A stretch of DNA of 64,000 bases from Gordionus sp. m RMFG-2023. Taxonomy: Eukaryota; Nematomorpha; Gordioida; Chordodea; Parachordodidae. The translations under genes and the position numbers were made by a program. Position 1 is the first letter of the stretch. Every line of letters begins with the position of its first letter. The notes below the pieces were generated by a model, which worked only from the letters and a program-made list of their open reading frames with translations, searched no databases and was not told the origin of the DNA. This document shows positions 12,635 to 25,769 of the stretch, piece after piece. The stretch is from contig NC_088779.1 of the NCBI RefSeq assembly GCF_954871325.1, positions 23,980,869 to 24,044,868 of the forward strand, written 5' to 3'.

Positions 12635-13168
12635 ATGTTCATCAATAATTGCATATTATCTATCATTTTCACTGCCAGTGTGTTGAGGATAACATATTCG
12701 GTCGCAAATCAAACCCAACTTCAGCTACAATCGAATAGTATCCCAACGAACAGCGCCTTATACTGCATCAAGAAAAATCTAACGACCCAGCTTAAACCAT
12801 TAAAGAGTAAAATTATAGATAAAATTACGACTTCTAGTTTAGTTAATAAACCCCGTGTTAACATCAATCGTACAAAGATATCCAAACCTAGTACTGTAGC
12901 TCCACTGAGAAGTAAGATTTTAGGGATGTCCAATAGGATCAAGAAAATTAGTTTAATAAAAGATAATATTAACACTAGAAAAATCAGAACACCCAGAGTT
13001 AGTAAGAAGAAACGCCATAACGGACCGGTTTTAACTAAACATTCAATACTTAATCGAATGATAGACAGCGAATTGAAAAAAACTCTCCCAAAATTATACA
13101 AAAGGAAGAAATTGTATCATTGGGCCGCTAAACGTTCTATGCTGCCTTCCTATATACACTTATTGTAA
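12635..13168 (+). CDS. Hypothetical small basic secreted protein
   Basis: Single-exon ORF of 177 codons. The first 24 or so residues (MFINNCILSIIFTASVLRIT and on) form a hydrophobic signal-peptide-like start. The rest is strongly basic, with Lys/Arg pairs and clusters: RIKK, RKIRTPR, SKKKRH, LYKRKKLYHWAAKR. Only two Cys are present (one in the signal region), so it is not a disulfide-rich toxin fold. Dibasic sites would allow processing of a secreted precursor, but no repeated peptide unit is seen. The composition is more codon-like and GC-richer than the flanks, which favours a real gene. A pyrimidine-rich tract and AG immediately precede the ATG, so this could be a second exon. I do not recognise a family. 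Confidence 0.5.
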   Translation: MFINNCILSIIFTASVLRITYSVANQTQLQLQSNSIPTNSALYCIKKNLTTQLKPLKSKIIDKITTSSLVNKPRVNINRTKISKPSTVAPLRSKILGMSNRIKKISLIKDNINTRKIRTPRVSKKKRHNGPVLTKHSILNRMIDSELKKTLPKLYKRKKLYHWAAKRSMLPSYIHLL

Positions 13169-13715
13169 AATTTTAAATTTGCTTTTTAATCTATTGAAAT
13201 TTTATAATAGAATAATTACTTATTTTAATAATTTATTACAAAACAAAAAACATTATTTTTTTTCTTTCTATTAAATGTGAACTTTTTACAAGCATAAATT
13301 ATACAATGTCGTTATATTATATATATAATATTAGTTATCAGCAAACTAACATGGAATTTTATTTTAACTTGTTAATGTCCTACTTTTGATTTATAAAACA
13401 ATTCGATTACAATCGCCAATAATTAAAGTATTTAATAATGGGGAAGAGGAAAAAAAATTACTATTTTTTTAATAATCAAAAAAAAAATCATTTGAAATTA
13501 GATCACGAAATCTATAAAGTTATAAATTTAAAAAAGTGTCAAATAAAGTTATTATTTAAAAATTAAAATCCAATATTACGTTATGCAAGCCTTACTTTCA
13601 AATATTAAGGGTGCAAATGATGTTTCAATAAAAAAAATAGGTTTACTGTCAAATCTCTCTTACCGATTAGCTAAGATACAAAACCTTAGGAAATTTGAAT
13701 TATAAAAAGGTACAG

Positions 13716-13795
13716 TAAAGAAAGAAAGAAAAAAAAAGAAAGAAAGAAAAAAAAAAAAAGAAAGAAAGAAAAAAAAAGAAAGAAAGGAAAAGAAT
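13716..13795. repeat. GAAA-rich microsatellite
   Basis: Imperfect GAAA tetranucleotide array with embedded poly-A runs. Confidence 0.9.
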
Positions 13796-14249
13796 ATAAG
13801 TAGTAAGATATCGTAACTGCGAGATTTTTTTTAAAAAAAATATTAGCCTATCCTCTCAATCTTGTTTTGACAAACAAAAATAATTTATTTGTGAATTCAT
13901 TAAAAAAAAATTAATATTATACTCTGGAATACACTTTTGAGGAATAAACGAGATCATTAGTGGCTCCTATAGTTACATTGTTTTTTGTATATAAAAACTG
14001 TAAATTTTACGAAAAATATAACTAGTAACTGTAATAAGTTACATTTTTTTAAATATAATTAAAACGATAATAGTTTAACGAATAATTCGAATTAGAGTTT
14101 GTATGTTCTTCAAAATATAGCATTCTTTTTAAATGAAGATTAAGAGAAGATTTTTTTTAAAAGAATTCTCAAGCAAATCAAATTTTCCCTTAAATTATAA
14201 AAAAAAATTAAAAAAATATCGGAGATTTATTATTGCCTTTAAAATCTTC

Positions 14250-14416
14250 ATATTCGTTAACCGCTAGATTTAGGCGATTATTGAAAACGTATAACTCAAA
14301 ATTTTAGCCAAAAAAATAATTTTGTTCATAGATTGCAGAATGATATATTTATTTGAGGTTTAGGTGTAATTTTAATTTAGCTTTAAAAATCTTGATTTAG
14401 CCGTTTTTAAACAACC
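14250..14416. mobile_element. Foldback MITE copy (TAGTGTTGTTAA family), degraded
   Basis: It shares the internal AACTCAAAATTTTAGCC block and the closing TTTAGCCGTTTTTAAACAAC with copies C and D. The outer ends are eroded and no target duplication is visible. Confidence 0.55.
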
Positions 14417-17400
14417 ACCCCCCTTCATAGAAAACATTTAAAATAGAAGAAAGAAAAAAAAATCAGCTTACCACCAGTTTGTTGTGTTAATACGCATAAT
14501 TTTAATTATGCATAATAAACAATCTTGTTACCTAAATTTTTAATAACGTTTACAATTGTTTCGAATGATAAACAAATTCAAAGGTCGTCAATTATACTCT
14601 ATGGCCGAGTTTTATTAAAATAGTTATAATTTTAACTTCTATAATTTCCCTCTTTTCTTTGCTTTTCTTATCTCTTCTTCTTTTTTTTACAATTTAGTTA
14701 AAAGGCCAAAATTGTAATATTCTGACAATTATGTATCAGTTAAAATAGTAAAATAATTTAATATTCATTCCACTTTAATAAAATTAAATAACGATCCACC
14801 GGAATATTCCTCAAAAATCAAGTAAAAATATTTTTTGTTTTTGGATTAATTTTATATTGACATTATATTTAACTGAAACGGTCAAAATATTTTTGAAAAT
14901 ACTTAAAGCTCAGAATTTTTGATAATTCTGAGAGTTTCATACATTTATATAAGTGATTCGTTTTTCTGAGCGTTTCAGTTTTATACAATATAGTATTTCT
15001 TTCTGAGCAAATAAGTTATTTTTCAATTTGAGCATTAAGAGATATATTGAGCATTTCAGTTTTTATTCTGAGCGATTAAATTAGGAACCAGCTAAAGGAC
15101 CTCAAGCATGTTAAAAAATTAATTTTTTTTTTGGAAATTGCCATTTACAATTAAATTTATCTTAGAGTCACATATATCCAGGTTCAATAGATTTAAAAAT
15201 CTAGCCATTTGTGACGGATTCGAAGAATCTTCAAATGAATTTCTAGCAAAAAAAATTTTGAAGATCCAAAAATTGAAGATCTTTACGTAAAAAAAAATTT
15301 TGAGCACGTTAAAAGAAGATTTTGAGAAAAATGTAAATTTCTTTTTATTCTTTTCAAAAAAACATCAAAGGGAAAATCAAAGAAGATTTTTTTTACAAAA
15401 AGCATTTTATTAATTTTTTACAAAAAAAACTTTATATTTTTTGTTTTAGAAGATTTTTAGAATTTGAGCAAATGTTAAACACAGGTCAGAACCCACAAGA
15501 GTTTTTTTTACTCAGTGTGTTTATCCACGATTAGTACTAAAGGGGTAATAACTGAACCTTAAAAAGTTATTTTCATAAGCCTAGCTATGTGCTGCGCTTT
15601 TAATATTTTTTTATAATCCTAATGATACTAAGAGAAATTGAATCCACAAAATATATTTTATTGATTTAATAATAAAACTAATTGAAATGAATTTATTTTA
15701 AAATCTAAATAATTATTAATTATAATTTATAAAAAAATTAACCCTATGGGTCTTCAAAACCCTAATCTTATTTCATAAGATATTATGTAAGAATAGGAAT
15801 ATGAACTCTATTTGAATTAGAATTCTTAGATCTGAATAATTTTCGACTATATATTTAGAGAAATATCAAAGCTAGATAAAACCGGAAATCGTGAAAAGTT
15901 CTTTTTATAGTCATAGATATATTTTAAAAAAAATTATAATTCAACCTGAGAAAGGCTGAACATTTATTATAATTTTGAAAAATTAAATCCTTTTTTTTTT
16001 GAATTTTTATATTCACTATTAATAAATATCGGAGACCTACAGAGGCCCCACTTACATGGCGCCTAGATTTAAAAAAAATATATATTTTCAGGGCCCTTAC
16101 GAAAATTATTTTAATAGATAATAATGGTGATTGATTTAATTTATTTGGTTAAAAAAATTTTAGGCAAGGTTCGACCGGGGTATATTTAAAAAATTAGAAT
16201 AGAGTCCGGCCCGTGTGTCCAGGTCCGGACCTGCGGGTCTCTGTTAAATATAAACTTCCTGATTGATATTTACTGTTTTCTTCAGATTTGATTGAAAATA
16301 TTTTCATATTTTATTAGTTTATTTTGATTGTTAAAATAACTTCTAAAAGGCAAGTAACTAATAATGACCGTACTTTCGGAAGGTTTTCATTGGAATATCT
16401 TCCAATAAATTTTATCGATATTAATTTTTTAGAATTAAATTAGGTATATTAATCAAAGGGTTGGAAAACCTCGTAATGGATAATTTAATATTCATTTATT
16501 GTTAATATTTATAATTTTCCTTTAAAAATAATTAGCAAAAGCAGCCAAAATTATTTAAAATAAAGAAAATTTAATTTTTAATTTCGCGAGGTTCAAAAAA
16601 TTTCTAAAAAAATATTTCGAGTCCCGCTTGAAAATACAAATTAAGTCGAAGCCAGTTAGGCTTGAAAATAAATTTAAAAAAATTAAAACCCGTGCCTAAA
16701 ATTTTGTCATTTGTAGGATATCTTATTTATATATAGTAGCAAGAAGATGCCTCAAAGGTCATGGGGGTAGACTGGCCACCTCCTTTAACTTTTATAACCC
16801 AATTTTTTTTTGAAATGACTTAAAATGTGACTATTTATGACATGCATTTTTTGAGTAGCCATAAAAAAATATCACTTAATAGATGAGTCTGGTTAAATTT
16901 ATATTGAAACAAATCGTATGTTTAACATAACAATTATTATCCCAATCTTTAAAAAAAAAATTGAATAGATGAGTCTGATGATGAATTGAGATGTATATTA
17001 ATTAAAATTATTCAATTAGGTTGGAATATTTAAATCGAGATATATTTAGGTTAGCTGCTTACTCAAGTATTCTATATTGTAATATTTCATATTTATAAAT
17101 GAAATCCTCAAATAATTTAATAAACGGTATATAGGCAGTCAAAGAAAACCAGGTAACTCTTAGCCCCTGGGAGATTTTCGCCCCAAAACCTGGTCCCTAG
17201 ATAAATTTTTGGCCCCCATATAAGGCCTCCAATAAAAAAAAATAGTTATCCGTTCACTTATAAATAATTAAATGAAAATCCCAAAGTTGTTAAAAGATAC
17301 TTTTAGATCTAGGAAATATTTCAAAACAATTCAAAGAGGACAAATACTTTTTCAAATTAAAATATTTATGAGGGCCTGACTATTCGGTTTATTTCATATA

Positions 17401-17763
17401 AATATTTGCCCTCCCAAATAGTTCCCCCCCCCCACTAGAAATTTCTGGCTATGTGCCTCCCACATCAACTCAGATAACTCAGAAATTATTATTCGTAAAG
17501 TCTTGAATACAAATTTAATTTGATAGATCAATAATTGAGCTACACATTGATATTAAAATTATTAAACCCAATTCTTAACCTCCCTTCATTTTAAACAAAT
17601 CTCTATATAATTTATGGCTTTTAATTTTTGATTTTTATTTTGTTTACAATATCAATTTGTTGCCCTAATTTTCATATCCTTTAATATTAATCAATATATG
17701 CCAGTTAAATACTTTACTAATCCAATTTATTTAATCCATTATATTACAAGCAGTTAATTATAA

Positions 17764-20700
17764 ATGGCGAGCAATATATATTTGAATGGTTCGACCAATG
17801 GCGATATATCCAAATCTGTCGTAAAAGAAAAAGAGAGCAATCAATTTAAGTTAATTGGGAAAAATGAAATTCACGATTTTATAATTGATTGTATGACGTC
17901 AGTAGGCACAAGTGAAAAACATTCAAAAGCTTTGGCCGATTTGCTATACACAGCTGATTACAGAGGACATTTTAGCCACGGGATAAATAGACTATGTAAT
18001 TTTTTTTTTTTTTAAAAAATCAATTTTATCGAAAATATAATTTTTAACACTTTTACATTTAAAAAAATACATAATCTAGTCAATTATGTAGAAGATGTCA
18101 GCTCCGGGGCCTGCAACAAAGATGGAGAGCCTATAATTCTCAATGAAACCCAATCGATAGCTTGGATAGATGGTAATAATTTATTGGGACCTGTTGTTGG
18201 GTTATATTGCATGTCCTTGGCCATCGAAAAAGCTTTGAACACCGGGATAGGATATGTCACTTGCAAAAGTTCACATTACTTGACTTTCATAATCTTCATA
18301 TAACTTCGTTTAGATTCCAATCATTTTGGCATAGCTGGCTTTTACTCTCTTTTGGCTTCGAATCGTGGATTAATAGTATAAGATATTATAGTTGTTATAA
18401 AATAAAAATAAAATAATGTGATATGAAGGGAATCGTCTGCTCAAACACGTCCCCCTGCAACGTTCCGACACGAGGAAAAGACATTGTCATAGGATCAAAC
18501 CCGTTATCCGTAAATGCCCCGGGATTATTTGGCGATTATTTTTCTCTCGATATGGCCACATCAGTTGTAGCATTTGGAAAAGTTTTTTTTAGAATATATA
18601 AGTATTATAATTCGCGTGTGTGTCGCAGGATTTTAGTGAGTTCGCTGAGTGTGGGCGTATTTTTAGCAATCAAATTGGTTATAGCGTGAGTTATTTCTAA
18701 AAGTTAGACTTTCAATTTTTCAAGCCCGACCCGGTTAGTATTTAGTTTTTGACCGATCGTGTCTACTCAGCCGGGTTTCAATTTTCTTACGAAAGTTGTC
18801 CGGCGGGTGTTTTTTTATTAAATTCAGAAATATATCCTATGAAAAAAATACTTACTAATTATGATGAGAATTTAGGTTTGATGATTTTCTAGAGCAATAA
18901 ACGCCAAATATAGGAAAAAGAAATCGTATTCATGAATGAATAAATTATAAGCAAAGTAAAATATATACTATCTTAACAAAATTAGACTTTAGAATAATTT
19001 TTTCCTATTCTCTATTAAGCGCGATAGGCATCTCTACTTCTTGTACACTAGCCCCGGCCCGTTAGTTTATTTGTCCAGCCTGGCCCAAAAAAATTTTTTC
19101 AGACGTAATCCGACTCATAGGTCTGGCTGAGTATTGAGTCGGGCATTATCTCTTATGTATAGCATACCTACCCTAATTTTGCACCATTTAGCTATGATAT
19201 TCTGACAATTTCAATTCAAGCCAATTTTCCAATAGATAATATTATTTAAGGTTAATCAAAATTTTGGACAAAATAATGTGCTTTTTTATTAGGGTAGATT
19301 ATACATTTTCATATTTTCTACGTGACAAAAAAGGTTGAAATGAATCAAATGATGGGTTTGGACATACCTAAAGGCTGGGGAGTTGATTCAAAGGGAGAAC
19401 CGACTTGTAAACACGATAAAATATTGAAAGGGGGAGCGATGTTGCCTTTAGGAGGCGAAGAGATTACTGGCGGTTACAAAGGTTACGGTCTAGCAATGAT
19501 GGCTGAAATAATGAGTGGTATAGTTAGTGGAAGCGATTATGGCCCCCACGTTAAAAAGTGGACAGATAAGTCGCGTCCCGCTAATTTGGTGAGTTAAATA
19601 ATGATTATAATATAAAGGAATGAATATCTTGCTAAATATATCTAATTATTATTTTTATTTACTTTTTATTTAGAAATAAATAAAATTTTATAAAAAATCT
19701 CAGAAATAAACGGCAAAAATAAATGTAATAATATTATTTTTTTTAAAATACAGGGACATAGCTTTTTGGTTATTAATCCAAATATGTTTGCGCCTAATTT
19801 TGAAGATAGGATGAGTGATTTGATGGATAATCTGAGAAACTCGAATTCGGTAAATATGATGCATTATTTTTCTACTTCCCTTTTTCTTCGCGGGTTTGGA
19901 GCAGGTTCAGACGAGTTTAGTTAATTTTTTAAGAAAATGTTTCTAATATACTTTTCGTCATTTTATTGATTTTTGACCAAATATTTTCTCATAATTATCT
20001 GCGTTTTCAACAACTCACTAGGGCAAGATTAGAGAATAAATTCACGTCGTCGCTAATTTTACCATTATCTATAATTTTAATAAAATCATTACATTTCTTC
20101 ATTCTCGCCTCATAAATTTATTAAATGGCACGTTTTTATCAAAAGTGTATGTCCTTTGGATGTTAGTATTTAGCGAAGGGGTCTTCAGTGGGCTGCTTTA
20201 ATCCGAACACCCGACCGTCTCAGGTTTAAAAAAATTTGTCTCGCTCTCCCGCCCGTCTAAGCTTTTTTTAATTTATCCACCCTTCGCCCTATTTATCTGA
20301 AAATTTTGTTTGACCAGCCCGCCCTTTCAATATTTAAAAATTATTTTATATGGCTGGTTTGGCTCTTTATTAATTTTATTTTAATGTGAAATAAAAAAAA
20401 AAAAATGATTTTTTTTTAGTAAATAGAAGTCTGTTCTCATTTTGCCCGAAAAATATTTTAAATTCACCGCCCATCTCCCGTCCGTTGTCTTAAAATATCT
20501 CTTAGCCTGCAACCCACCCTGTTAAGATATTTTAGAGCCCACCCGGAGAATGGGGGGCGGGCTAAACGCCCTCCTATTGCAGGCCTCTAGTAGTATCCAA
20601 ATATAAGACAAAAAGAAAATGAAATATTATTCATTATTTATAAGGCAGTTTGCTTTCCATTGGTTTTTCTAAGTTGCCAGAGGAGTGTTCGCTTAAATTT

Positions 20701-22668
20701 ATAGAATATATTTTTGCCAGATAATAGAAAATACCCAATGTTAATTGTTTATCCTGCAAAACTTTTGTTCGGTCAAAAATATATCATCGATCATTTCACT
20801 CATGCATTTATTCACCCAAATGATATCTTGACATTATATTTTTTCCTAATAAAGCAAGTTTTTAGAGTATATCTTACTCTGCGTTCACAGTTAGCACGAA
20901 TTCGCGGCGAAGTCTACAAAATATGCTGTATTTTTGTATTTTCTCCCCCGCGAATTTTATATACTTCGCTACTAATTTGTGCCAACTATGAATTCCCCTT
21001 TCTTTTATGAACCTACTTTTTTTTTAGTTTTGGGTTCAAGTCAAATAAATAAATAAGCTTCGGGTTCTTGGATTAACCCAAAACCGGGTTTAGCCGGTTC
21101 AGGGTTTGGGATCTCTCCCTAGTAAAAGTTCATTTTTATTTATTTGAACCGTTTTTATCTATCGGCTCTATTCATTAGTTTTACAATTAAGATTATAGTT
21201 TTTTTTTGTAAAATAATAGAGTTTCAGAAATTGATTTCTGTTCAAAAAAATTTTAATACCATTTTTTATTGACAGTGTGTCATTAAAGGAATAATTTTTT
21301 TATTAATATCATAGTATTTCTAGACTTGCATTATTATATATCCATTTTCCCGTTTACCCTTTCATTGAGTTTATCTTAAATGTAATTAAGGTTTAAGCCC
21401 CTCAAAGAAATAATAGATAATAGTTGCAATGAGGGATTATTATGTCATTATTTGTATTTATATATATCATATGAATGATATTTTATATAATTAAATTGTG
21501 AGGTTTGTAATTTGTATCATGGTTATTAAATCGCACAATTAGGGAATTTGTTTTCTAATTTTTATTTTTTAAAAAAGGTATGATTCGATGATCCTATTAA
21601 GGGTTGCAATAAAAAAAAAATTGACATAATGCTTTCGAATTGTTGTGTTTATTTTTTTAATCTGCGTTATATATTTTTTAATATGTACGCTATTTAATAC
21701 AAATTGGACGTTTAAATTAATGTAATTTTTTATTATAAAATTTTTTATATGTATCGTATTGGGATTTGGAATCCACGGGGATTTTCAGAATCTCAAAATT
21801 TTGAATCATTTACTAAGGGCCACTTTTAAATTTCAAACATCTAAATTGGAAATGTATTCCTATATAAGTCAAGAGTACTAACTAGTGTTGCTAAAAAGTC
21901 CGATTTAGATCAATTTTTAACAACGACTAGATTAAGATTATAACCAAAATAATATTATGGATGCCTGATAATTTTTACCATAGATTAGACATTATTTACC
22001 AAATCTCTAGGCTTACACAATATTATTTTGGTTAAAATCTTAATCGAGCCGTTTTTTAAATCGACCCAAATCAGGCTTTTTAACAACGCTATTACAAACA
22101 CTGTGAATTTCAAACAGTTTCGCTGTTAACTTTAGAACTACACTTTAATTTATCTTCATGTTTATATACACATTTTTCATAAATTGAAAAATACACAAAT
22201 TTATGCAAAAATTATAAATTTTACAACCCCATTACCTCTACACTGAAACACATTTCCGGTCAAATTCGATTTTCAATAAATTGCTCTTAATAAATGATTC
22301 AAAATTGAGAAATTCCGAATTCCCATGGAATTCCATATCCTAATATTGGAAAATTGGCGGAAAGAATAAAAGTACTCATACCTAAAATATCCCTAATCAA
22401 TTCCCCCCCCCTCCTCCTCTAAAATAAATAAATTTATTATTAAGTTAGAGGAACAACATCGAGTTATAGTACCCGGGGACCTAGCTAGAAGTCATATGAA
22501 GGAAGCCGACAAACAAATGGGAGTGAAATATCACACAAATCAAATTTCATCTTTGGTATACATAAAATTTCTCTTTTTTTAAAACATATTAATACAATCT
22601 ATTTTACATCGATATAGAATAGTTTGGCCGATAAAATTGGTGTTAATAAAATTAAATGCGCTTTATAG
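17764..22668 (+). CDS. Type-2 malate/L-lactate dehydrogenase family oxidoreductase
   Basis: NAD(P)-dependent oxidoreductase of the Ldh2/MDG2 family (YlbC/YjmC-like), structurally unrelated to classical LDH; likely cytosolic 2-hydroxyacid dehydrogenase. Eight exons join in phase: 17764-17995, 18080-18268, 18314-18375, 18429-18581, 19334-19588, 19754-19849, 22445-22555, 22618-22668 (stop TAG), giving about 382 residues, the usual family length plus a 30-residue leader. Family motifs in order: DYRGHFSHGINRL (His69, His72), DGNNLLGPVVG, NSNHFGIAGFYS, NTSPCNVPTRGK, LDMATSVVAFGK, GGYKGYGLAMMAE, KSRPANLGHSFLVINP, then VIVPGDLARSHM and a short last exon LADKIGVNK. All blocks are intact. Introns 4 and 6 carry transposon debris. 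An AG eleven bases before the ATG could be a splice acceptor for a 5' exon or leader. Physiological substrate is unknown. Confidence 0.92.
18721..19146. mobile_element. Non-autonomous element in dehydrogenase intron 4
   Basis: A GC-richer segment begins AAGCCCGACCCGG and ends with GAGTCGGGC, an imperfect inverted relation. Both flanks also carry CCGG/GGCC-rich words (CAGCCGGGTTTC; CAGCCTGGCCC). No coding sequence. It is probably an internally deleted hAT relative. Confidence 0.45.
20187..20588. mobile_element. Non-autonomous element in dehydrogenase intron 6
   Basis: About 400 bp with imperfect inverted ends, AGTGGGCTGCTTTAATCCG on the left and the complement of a right end reading AGAGGCCTGCAATAGG. 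The outer parts are C/G-rich (CCGCCCATCTCC; GGGGGGCGGGC) and the centre is A+T-rich. It has no coding capacity. It resembles hAT-type MITEs. Confidence 0.5.
20875..20998. mobile_element. Foldback MITE, CAGTTAG family, copy 1
   Basis: The left arm GCGTTCACAGTTAGCACGAA and the right arm, whose complement is GGGGAATTCATAGTTGGCAC, pair imperfectly around a short A+T centre, with GCGAAGT inside both arms. A related copy lies at 59171-59268. It sits in intron 6 of the dehydrogenase gene. Confidence 0.6.
21883..22091. mobile_element. Foldback hAT-type MITE, copy B
   Basis: Starts TAGTGTTGCTAAAAAGTCCG and ends CAGGCTTTTTAACAACGCTA. The flanking 8-mers GTACTAAC and TTACAAAC agree at six of eight positions, consistent with an old 8-bp duplication. 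Both arms share a TTTTGGTTAAAATCTTAATC block with copy A. It lies in intron 6 of the dehydrogenase gene. Confidence 0.8.
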
Positions 22669-23755
22669 ATGTTAATAATTTCTGCCTACCCCTACAGAGG
22701 ACACACATTATTATGATCAAAATTAATTTAACCTTAATTATAAAATTTTTGATGTATTTATTATATATTTATTATAATTTTAATATTTATTTTTCGTAAT
22801 TTTAATTTAATATTATTTTTAAGATAATTTTATTTCATTAAATTTAAATTGTAGAAGCCGCATTTCGTAAGAAGGTTTTTTTTTAGGGATTATAACTTTT
22901 CCCACGAATTTTACTATACTATATTTGAAGTCTTGTTTTAATTTTATTTAAAGTGTCTGTATTTATTCAAAATTGAAGTTTCGAAATGTGTTTGGAAACT
23001 GTCTTTAAATGGCATTTTTATATTTTTAATAGAGATACCACTTTTACATTCTATATTTATAAATTATATTGTGTATTGAACATCGGGTTTCCATTTTTAT
23101 CATTTTCAAAAATTGTATTCGACTCATTTGGTTTCATATTATTTTAGATTTAGGCATAATGAAAAAAAAAAGTTGTGTGCAATTATTTATTTCTGATTGT
23201 TTATTTTTTTTAACCCACCCCTTAAAAGAAAGGTAAGACCGGGACTAGTTGAATCTTGAGGGGGGGGGGCAAGCCACCTCATCCCATTTTTAAAATAAAG
23301 ATATTTCTATATTTAAATTTTGTCCTAATATAGAGATTATAATAGCTTGCGTACAAAAAATTTTTCTGTAATATTATTTCTTCCATAAGCCATTAATATT
23401 AAATTTTTACGTCGAACTTTCAGCGATTCTCCAGTGATAGAACTCTCTTTAGTTTAGAGAATGAGACCTGAAAAAACCCGGATACATGATGATGGCTGCT
23501 AAAGAGCATTTATACAATTCTTAAAATATATTTTCAAATTTATGTTTTTTAAACTTCTACAGCTAATAATCCTTTTGCTATTTTAATTTCATGATATAAC
23601 GTTTTTGATTCTAATGGGCTCATTTTATTTGATATAAAATGGGATAATATTTAAACATGATAGATTATAAACATTTTGTGTCAATCTTTCTAAAAATCGA
23701 TCTACAAAGTAATCAATAATTTTATAATAATTCTTTTTTTATATGGATTCCAATT

Positions 23756-23955
23756 TAGTGTTGTTAAACGGCTCGTTTTGAGACGATTTTTAAAAACGGG
23801 TAACTCAATATTTTAGCCAGAAAAATATTGACTAAGTCTCGAGATTTCGATAATATATGTCTAGACCTTTATGCCTTCTATGAACAAAATCTTCAGGCTT
23901 GCATAATATTTTTCTGGAAAAAATATTGAGTTAGCCGTTTTCTAAAACAACACTA
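23756..23955. mobile_element. Foldback hAT-type MITE, copy C
   Basis: 200 bp from TAGTGTTGTTAAACGGCTCG to AAACAACACTA. The flanks TTCCAATT (23748-23755) and CTCCAATT (23956-23963) match at seven of eight positions, a clear 8-bp target duplication. The long arms AACTCAATATTTTAGCCAG and the complement of CTGGAAAAAATATTGAGTT pair. Confidence 0.85.
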
Positions 23956-24059
23956 CTCCAATTGAAGTTCTTTACACAATTAAACTATTATATACATATA
24001 TTTTTTCCCCCAATTCGCACAGTTATAATTTCAATAACTCGAGTTCGTTGATAGATATC

Positions 24060-24167
24060 CAAACCAGTCTACCATCAATAAATAATCTCTAGCCTTGCGT
24101 AAAATTTTTTGGCTAAAATAATATGTCAGCATTTTTTTAAATATAATTTAGCCTTTTAACAACGCTA
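24060..24167. mobile_element. Foldback MITE copy I, right half
   Basis: Only the right arm is clear: CTCTAGCCTTGCGTAAAATT through to TAGCCTTTTAACAACGCTA. It is a truncated or heavily decayed family member about 100 bases after copy C. Confidence 0.55.
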
Positions 24168-25769
24168 AAATTATTCTATAATTATCAATTTTAAGAAATA
24201 AAAAGAACACTCTTTTGTTCAATATGAGGCAAGAAATCTAATGGTTTAGGGAGCCCAACAAAGAGGTTTTTACTAAACATACAGTTAGGTTTGTTGAATA
24301 AATCACTACTTTAACAAAGAAATTTAAAAAAAGAGATATCTATCATTAAATTGTGATATTATATTTAATTATATTATATAGTTGCAGGTATCTAGCGATA
24401 TATATTATACGACCCGAAATATGTAAAGGTAGGGATGGTATAGGATATTTTTAAATATTTTATTTATTATCATTAAAGTTTCAAAAGTTTATAAATTTAA
24501 TTTTTTTTATATATTGGACCAACCTAAAATATAATGAAATAGATTTTTAATAGCAAAATTAAATAAATAAATTATCACTAAATTGAAATCCAAAGTAAAA
24601 GTATAGTTTGAAATGCTCTTCAAAATAAACAATCAACAAAGATTTTGATCTTTGAAGATATATTTTTTTAAGATTTCTCAAATAAATTTTTACAAATTTT
24701 ACCTAAAATTCCAAATCTTTTTTGAAAAATCTTTTGTGAATTTTATGCATTAAATGATGATATCAAAAAATTTTTAAATGATTGATCTTCTTAAAAAAAT
24801 ATTCAGTTTTTTCTTTGAACACTGTTTCGAAGAAAACGGTTTAAAATCATTTTGGAAATTATTAAGTTTTGATTCGTTCCTTAGAAATTCGGTAAAGATG
24901 TTCTATTAATAGTTCAATAGGTTAAATTTTTTATGTTATAAAATTAATTTTTGGCCAAATATCTTTTTGCTTGAATTTCTAATTATACATGAAAAAGGTT
25001 CGTATTTTTGCTTGCCCCTATCTATATTTTTTAGTGATTATCAATTAATTGAAAGACATAGTTGAGCATAAGAGCGCAACTTTTGGTGCTAGATAATTAA
25101 ACACAATAATAATTTATATTTGGCACAAGGGTCTTTCCGAGTGCCATTTTTTGTTTGAATAATTATTCTTAAAACTTCCCTAAAAATAAAAACTCTTATT
25201 TTAATTATTTTAAATCTTATCATTTACTCTTAAGAGACAGTTTCCGTTTCCTTTAAGTAGGAGAAATTGCAGTTCTAATAGGGGTTATATGAAAAACATC
25301 TAAGGTTTTATATTATAATTTATATTAGATATTTTAAAACTTAATATAGATGGTGTTAAATACTTTGTTCAAAATAATTCAAAAATCTGTTTAAGAAAAA
25401 TGTTAAATATCTATTATCTTTTTTCTTTAGGAATTAAAGGCATATTTATTTTATTAATAGACTTCATGATAAATTAAAACTTGTATTATATCTATAATAC
25501 AAGATATTTAGTAATAGGTGACTATATTCGAGAGTAAAGTCTATTAATACATCCTGTAAATACAATATAATCATCAAGCACATCAAAATTTGTCAGAATT
25601 CATGGAAATTGTTTCATTATCTCTTTTGAAGTGTAAGAAACCAAAAAATTTTCACACAAATAATTTTTATTATTTACTTTTAAAATCAGGGTTCTTTTGA
25701 AGATAAAAAAAATGCTAAAATTATTTCGATAAAAAAAATTTTGAGCTTGCTCAAAGAAGATTTTTTTTT

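Larger units (their letters stand above)
13169..17763. other. Intergenic DNA with simple repeats and transposon scraps
   Basis: No convincing exon. Contents: a GAAA-rich microsatellite at 13716-13795; GTAACTAGTTAC-like words at about 13970-14050; a foldback element at 14250-14416; a GC-richer scrap at about 16165-16245 (GGTCCGGACCTGCGGGTC); and a C10 run at 17424-17433. The rest is low-complexity A+T. Confidence 0.5.
22669..25769. other. Intergenic DNA downstream of the dehydrogenase
   Basis: No exon was recognised. It holds a G10 run at 23260-23269 and two foldback elements listed separately. The rest is A+T-rich low-complexity sequence with no obvious tandem array. Confidence 0.5.

Noticed and set aside
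12721-13101. Minus-strand ORF of 126 codons, rich in Leu/Ile
   Set aside because: It is the antisense shadow of the plus-strand 12635-13168 ORF; hydrophobic antisense of a Lys-rich frame.
22688-22800. Candidate last exon for the dehydrogenase after CTACAG
   Set aside because: The short exon 22618-22668 gives the family C-terminus (LADKIGVNK) and a stop, so it is preferred.
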